DNA from: Hofstenia miamia
Taxonomy: Eukaryota; Xenacoelomorpha; Acoela; Hofsteniidae
DNA length: 23,966 bases
Reading direction: 5' to 3'
NCBI GenBank assembly: GCA_900660155.1
Contig: CABFPE010000210.1
Span: 1,018,079 to 1,042,044, forward strand
Below are positions 20,121 through 23,966 of this stretch, one piece after another; the first letter of the stretch is position 1; each line of letters starts with the position of its first letter. The translations under genes and the position numbers were made by a program. Under the pieces are notes generated by a model. The model did not search any database. It saw nothing but the letters and a program-made list of their open reading frames with translations, and had not been told where the DNA came from.

Positions 20121-20702
20121 TTTTATGAAATATTATATTATGATATTTTTATTTATATATTATTAAAATTTAGCAGATGCGTAAATATTGGGAGCCATAT
20201 CAACTATTACTATTTCTTCATCTTTGAGCAATCATCCACAACTATTCATCTTCAATCTAAGCTTTCTTAGTTCTTACAGATGTATCTTGAGCAATATCTC
20301 CATATTTATCATAGACTGCATGTACATTATAATTATCATTACATAATTAAGCCAAAGGCAAGCCTAGTCCAATTCAGATTTAATCCATTCCCTCATGAGA
20401 CGCAAATTCAAGCCCTAGTAAATTTAATAAGAGTCAGTAGTAATTATACAGAATAATAATTATCAATATAAATTTTATCCAATACTAGCACTACACCGAC
20501 TAATAATGAAACATGGCTATCCAAGTTCACATAGCGTCTAATGAAAATAAAAAATTGTCCAAACCCAGGATGAACACCATTGACAAACCAAGTCCGTTTT
20601 GTTGTCCCATTCCAATTGTTAAACTCTGATACTAACCATCACTATCTCAATATAGCTTAACAATTCCTTATAAAATAATTATGAAGGAATACGAATCACT
20701 GC
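20121..20702. other. AT-rich DNA with weak minus-strand coding character
   Basis: The minus strand has a stop-free run of about 65 codons between roughly 20,620 and 20,425 (includes TWFVNGVHPGFGQFFIFIRR). It is not recognised and has no initiator. It may belong to the unknown relic just upstream, in a shifted frame. Confidence 0.3.
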
Positions 20703-21022
20703 CTAGATGTTCCAACTTTTAAAGAGCTATGAATATCCTTCAAAGTACTGATAACATTAATATAATTTTTTGTAGGTTGCTGCATGCTTTCGCATAATTC
20801 GCGCAAGTCACTCTCCTTTTTGTTAAATTTTTATGTGCCTAAATCCTTAGGCTTTGTCTTATATTTTTGAGAGCTTAACAAGTTTACCTACTGTTGTAAT
20901 TGCTTTGCTTGATAATGTATGCCATGGTTGTCACGCCATTCCATCAAAACATTTTTGTGTTTATGATCAGATTGATGAAGAGTGCGCTGAATGCTTTGAC
21001 TTATAATAGTAGGAGAAATTAC
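20703..21022 (-). pseudogene. Unrecognised protein-coding relic or exon
   Basis: One minus-strand frame stays protein-like for about 105 codons with only two internal stops. It begins PVISPTIISQSIQRTLHQ and continues NVLMEWRDNHGIHYQAKQLQQ, stop, KYKTKPKDLG, stop, NKKESDLRELCESMQQ and ISTLKDIHSSLKVGTSR. A strong splice acceptor (CATTTTTCCAG, AG at the start of the frame) precedes it, so it may be an exon of a spliced gene. A donor-like AG|GTAAAC lies at the first stop. Function not recognised. The start weakly resembles a helix-turn-helix, but that is not enough to name it. Confidence 0.4.
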
Positions 21023-21570
21023 TGGAAAAATGTACAGAATTTTTTTTAAATACATTAATTGAAGCTAAACCTATAAGAGAAAGAGTTCTGGTGCTTAAAA
21101 TAAAAACTATCCATTAAGATTTTAAAATTAAAATCAAGTAGCGTTCTTTGAAGATATTATATGTGGCCCAGTAATTTTATCAATAACATCACAAACAATT
21201 CAAGAAATATTAAAACGGATGAAGTCCAAGATAACGCTGATATCTTATTTAAAGTATGTGAAAATGTGAACAAACAACTAATAAAAGAGTCAGTGAAACC
21301 ACAATAAATTCATGTAAATCATTACTCACATGTTATTATCTAACCCTTATAGGGGCAAATTGACCCTATAATACAATAATTATATTGTTGCGGGAAGACT
21401 ACCATTTGTTAAGCTCTGTTACTTCGTGAAATTTTAAATATGATTGAAATTTAATGGTTTATGTAAATATAATTTGAATTGTTTTGATATACTAATAGTA
21501 AGATCTACATTTAGCTGCTAGAAATTAAAATTTTAGGTCATATTATTATTCCTATAAACTGATTTTTTAG
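21023..21570. other. AT-rich DNA with a short coding-like stretch
   Basis: Around 21,136-21,307 two overlapping plus frames are open, one reading CGPVILSITSQTIQEILKRM and the other DEVQDNADILFKVCENVNKQ. Because both look plausible, neither can be called. The first resembles the start of the minus-strand relic at 20,703-21,022. Confidence 0.3.
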
Positions 21571-21799
21571 GTCTAGAAAGTGGTTGTCCTAGTGATAGGT
21601 GACAGAATACTTAAGGATATTCAGCGATATACTAATCTTGAAGGCAAACGTAAAGACAGCAATTGGTCAACACTTGATTCTTTTGATTTAGAAGGAAACC
21701 ATAGATCCTGTATTTGATTGGCGTCTATTGCGGACAACACCAAAATTTGTCGCTGCATTTGAGGCAATTATAACAAATATATCGAAACTCAAAAATTAA
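21571..21799 (+). other. Exon-like segment(s), unrecognised
   Basis: A good acceptor (GATTTTTTAG, ending at 21,570) opens a frame reading VVVLVIGDRILKDIQRYTN and NWSTLDSFDLEG before a stop at 21,715. A second frame begins after another acceptor-like TTTTGATTTAG (21,681-21,691). It reads KETIDPVFDWRLLRTTPKF and on to a stop at 21,797-21,799. The protein-like quality in the two successive frames suggests either one exon with a frameshift or two small exons. No family was recognised. Confidence 0.35.
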
Positions 21800-22680
21800 T
21801 TAGTTGCTCGTTTCTTAATCACTTAATCACTTCGTCATCGGCATTGATGAGGGACGATTTAATTAATGTTTTCAATTAAGCTTTAGATGTGATTTACTAC
21901 AATGGAAGCTATGTAGTTAAACTTTAATTGCTTTGTAATAATGTATCCTAAATCAGTTTTACCATTATAAGCAATTTGAGCAGGAAATCAGTTTTTTCAT
22001 AAATCATATTAACCTTATTTCCGCTAGTGTTACTTTTAGGTAACAAACCGCTTTGTCCGCATTTGTGAACATTTTTATCCAAACCGGCTAAGAAATATTG
22101 AAAGCTTCTTACATAGGGTAGGGTGCGCTCATAAAATGATGAAAATTACTGCTGAAACATATTCTTATGGCTGAATTACATGCAATTAACAAAAAATTTT
22201 TAAAATGAGAAATCTTATTTTTATAAAAATATTCAAATTGTTTCCATAGAGGTTGTCGCGCCGTAGGACGGGACAGAATCAAGCCGCGAAATTTTCCATC
22301 TTGGGGCTAGCTTAGATTTTAAGTATCTTCCTTTGTTCTTGAGTTATAGACGTTTAAAAAAATTGTTGAAGTCATCACAAATTTTTTAAAAATTCCTAGT
22401 AGAAATAGGGTTAGTATATTTTCTCTATTTATCATAATTCTTGTTTAAAAACGTGCTGCTTAAAGATACATATCTCCGGGACATGATGTTTTTAACCTTA
22501 TATGCTGCATCTCTGATTTGAAAAAAGATTTGGCCCTCATGCTTTTTACTCATCTTAAAATTTTGTTAACAAGACAGATGTAAAAATAAGAATCATACTT
22601 AGAATATTTTTCTAGTTATACACATATTGTTCCAAAATGATGCTATTTTATTGATATCTAAATCGATAAATTCATTTCAG
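21800..22680. other. AT-rich DNA without recognisable gene
   Basis: A small G+C-rich patch occurs near 22,250-22,310 (GTCGCGCCGTAGGACGGGAC). No gene, tRNA or transposon motif was identified. Confidence 0.45.
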
Positions 22681-22821
22681 GACGTCAGGTAAAGATGACA
22701 TTTCATTATTACTTTCTCAATCCGTTCAGTTTATCATTGGCCAACACACTCCCAAATACTACCGTTGTTGTGGTCTTGAAATATATTTTCAAATGTTTTG
22801 CATCACAGTCCATTTGCAGAC
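22681..22821 (+). other. Candidate 141-bp internal exon
   Basis: Bounded by an acceptor (TTCATTTCAG, ending at 22,680) and a near-perfect donor (AGAC|GTAAGTACC at 22,822). The length is exactly 47 codons, so splicing it in or out would keep the frame. Two of its three frames are open (DDISLLLSQSVQFIIGQH and VKMTFHYYFLNPFSLSLANT), so the product cannot be chosen. Confidence 0.3.
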
Positions 22822-23390
22822 GTAAGTACCCAAATTGCGAAACTACAATCAATACTATCATTAATTAAGGAAAGCATGTTAACATGTTTTTGTATGATTT
22901 CTCAGCTGTTCCCCTATTTGTCCATTATGACTAAATTTTTCAATGGGAAACTGCATTGTCTTGAATACAATTAGCATATTTCTTTAATCAATTGAAAAAT
23001 AAATTTTATACAATTCTGCTCTGCGCAATCAGGTATTACATTATGTAAACATATTTCTTTGTGATTAAATATGTATATTTTATATTTTACTAATGCTTTA
23101 TACTAAGTTATATTAAGAGTATTTTGAAAAGTTGGACTTTGTATTGATGACTTTTACAGTTGTTTTTGAGTGCAAACCTTAACTTGTTTGTGAATTTGAT
23201 GTCAAAAGCAATATTTGTTCCGTTAAAGTATCATAAGAACAAATAATTTTATCATGACGTCGTACTCAAGCTATGGTTCTTCAGCTTCTTCTGAAGCATT
23301 ATTATCATCCAAAAACAGGTATTGTTAATATTATGCAAGATTTCTATATTTTCTAATTTATCAGATGTCCATATCCCAATTAGTGTTCTA
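22822..23390. other. AT-rich DNA without recognisable gene
   Basis: Nothing recognisable between the candidate exon and the TA tract. Confidence 0.5.

Positions 23391-23421
<31 letters not shown>
23391..23421. repeat. (TA)n microsatellite at the end of the LINE tail
   Basis: TA run directly adjoining the ATT/AAT tail of the minus-strand LINE. It may be the target in which the element inserted. Confidence 0.95.
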
Positions 23422-23424
<3 letters not shown>

Positions 23425-23446
23425 TATTATTATTATTATTATTATT
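23422..23446 (-). repeat. (AAT)n tail of LINE copy B
   Basis: Read on the minus strand, AAT units follow directly after the LINE 3' UTR. The same unit ends copy A at 7,435-7,447, so an AAT tail is a property of the family and not a chance microsatellite. Confidence 0.85.
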
Positions 23447-23966
23447 GCATCTCACAGCTTCATGCTGGTATCACTCTCAGCTCGGGGAACTCACCAGTTC
23501 CCAGGGAGTCTGAGAGCTTTCCTCAGGACTCTAGCTGTTCCTAACAACGCTGCCTTCTGTGCTACTGCTCCTCCCCACTTTGGTACTCCCAACTCCTCCA
23601 AGTATCTCTTATGCTTCTTACTCACTGCTCCTAGTGCTCCTACAACTACCGGGACTACTTCAACTTTCTTTAACTTCCACAGCCTTTCTATTTCCTCTGC
23701 CAACTCTCTGTACTTGTCTATCTTCTCTTTCTCCTTGCTTTCTACATTTCTGTCCTTTGATACTGCTATGTCTATCACTGTTCCTAATCTTTTCTCTTTG
23801 TCTACCACTACTATGTCTGGCCTCCGTGCTTCTATCACTTTGCTTGTCTGTATGTTGAAGTCCCACAGTATCTTAACCTTCTCATTTTCTATGACGCCCT
23901 GTGGCTTGTGCTCATACCACTTGTCTCCTGCTTCTAACCCATGCTGCCTGCTCAAACTCCAGTGTA
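23447..23966 (-). mobile_element. RLE-type LINE copy B: endonuclease domain, 3' UTR (cut by window edge)
   Basis: Minus-strand C-terminus of an R2/NeSL-like non-LTR retrotransposon. The restriction-like endonuclease cuts the target site to prime reverse transcription. In the intact frame 23,491-23,955, the sequence WYEHKP leads to ARRPDIVVVD and IDIAV. The PD and the next catalytic D are separated by 14 residues, fitting the PD-X12-14-D signature of this endonuclease. Then come VPVVVGALGAVSKKHKRYL and GTARVLRKALRLPGNW before TGA. The 3' UTR is short (about 45 nt) and contains CAGCATGAAGCTGTGAGA, as in copy A. Over 150 codons have no stop, so this copy is far younger than copy A. The rest of the element lies beyond the right edge. 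Confidence 0.9.

Noticed and set aside
23559..23858. 99-residue leucine-rich plus-strand ORF and a 68-residue minus ORF at 23,660-23,866
   Set aside because: Both are other-frame shadows of the intact LINE endonuclease frame at 23,491-23,955.
1..23966. CRISPR array, bacterial operons or phage genes
   Set aside because: No regularly spaced repeats with unique spacers and no Shine-Dalgarno-led gene clusters; the simple repeats are microsatellites.

Overview
This window is AT-rich, repeat-laden eukaryotic DNA, most likely from an invertebrate animal. Only short or broken reading frames are present. There are intron-like splice signals, long (TA)n and (ATT)n tracts, and remains of several metazoan-type transposon classes. 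There are no bacterial operons, ribosome binding sites, tRNA or rRNA genes. The species cannot be named from the sequence.

Layout from left to right. 1-3,040 is mostly featureless AT-rich DNA containing one non-autonomous DNA element with TTAA flanks (1,125-1,650). 3,045-3,945 (minus) is a decayed reverse transcriptase from a LINE of the CR1/L2/Jockey type. 3,990-7,447 (plus) is a decayed copy of a different LINE, one with a restriction-like endonuclease (RLE). It is split by a second copy of the TTAA element (4,707-5,172) and by a G+C-richer 1.35-kb insert of unknown nature (5,405-6,759). 8,929-10,440 plus a separate terminal exon at 12,888-13,275 are remains of a host-type beta-propeller (WD40-like) gene with several frame breaks. 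Its presumed last intron holds an (ATT)28 tract, a (TA)n tract and a Tc1/mariner transposase relic. 13.4-14.8 kb carries three G-rich terminal-like motifs, and 15,923-16,312 is a hAT-like MITE. 17,013-18,950 (plus) is a LINE fragment with ORF1 and an APE endonuclease but no reverse transcriptase. 19,201-20,120 is an almost complete but internally deleted IS630/Tc1-type element with long terminal inverted repeats and TA target sites. 20.7-22.8 kb holds unrecognised coding-like segments, some bounded by good splice sites. The right edge (23,447-23,966, minus) is the best preserved coding sequence in the window: the C-terminal RLE domain and 3' end of the same LINE family as at 4-7.4 kb.

Few genes here can work together. 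The region is best read as a graveyard of at least six transposon families around one decaying host-type gene. All identifications are by eye from motifs; no database search was possible.
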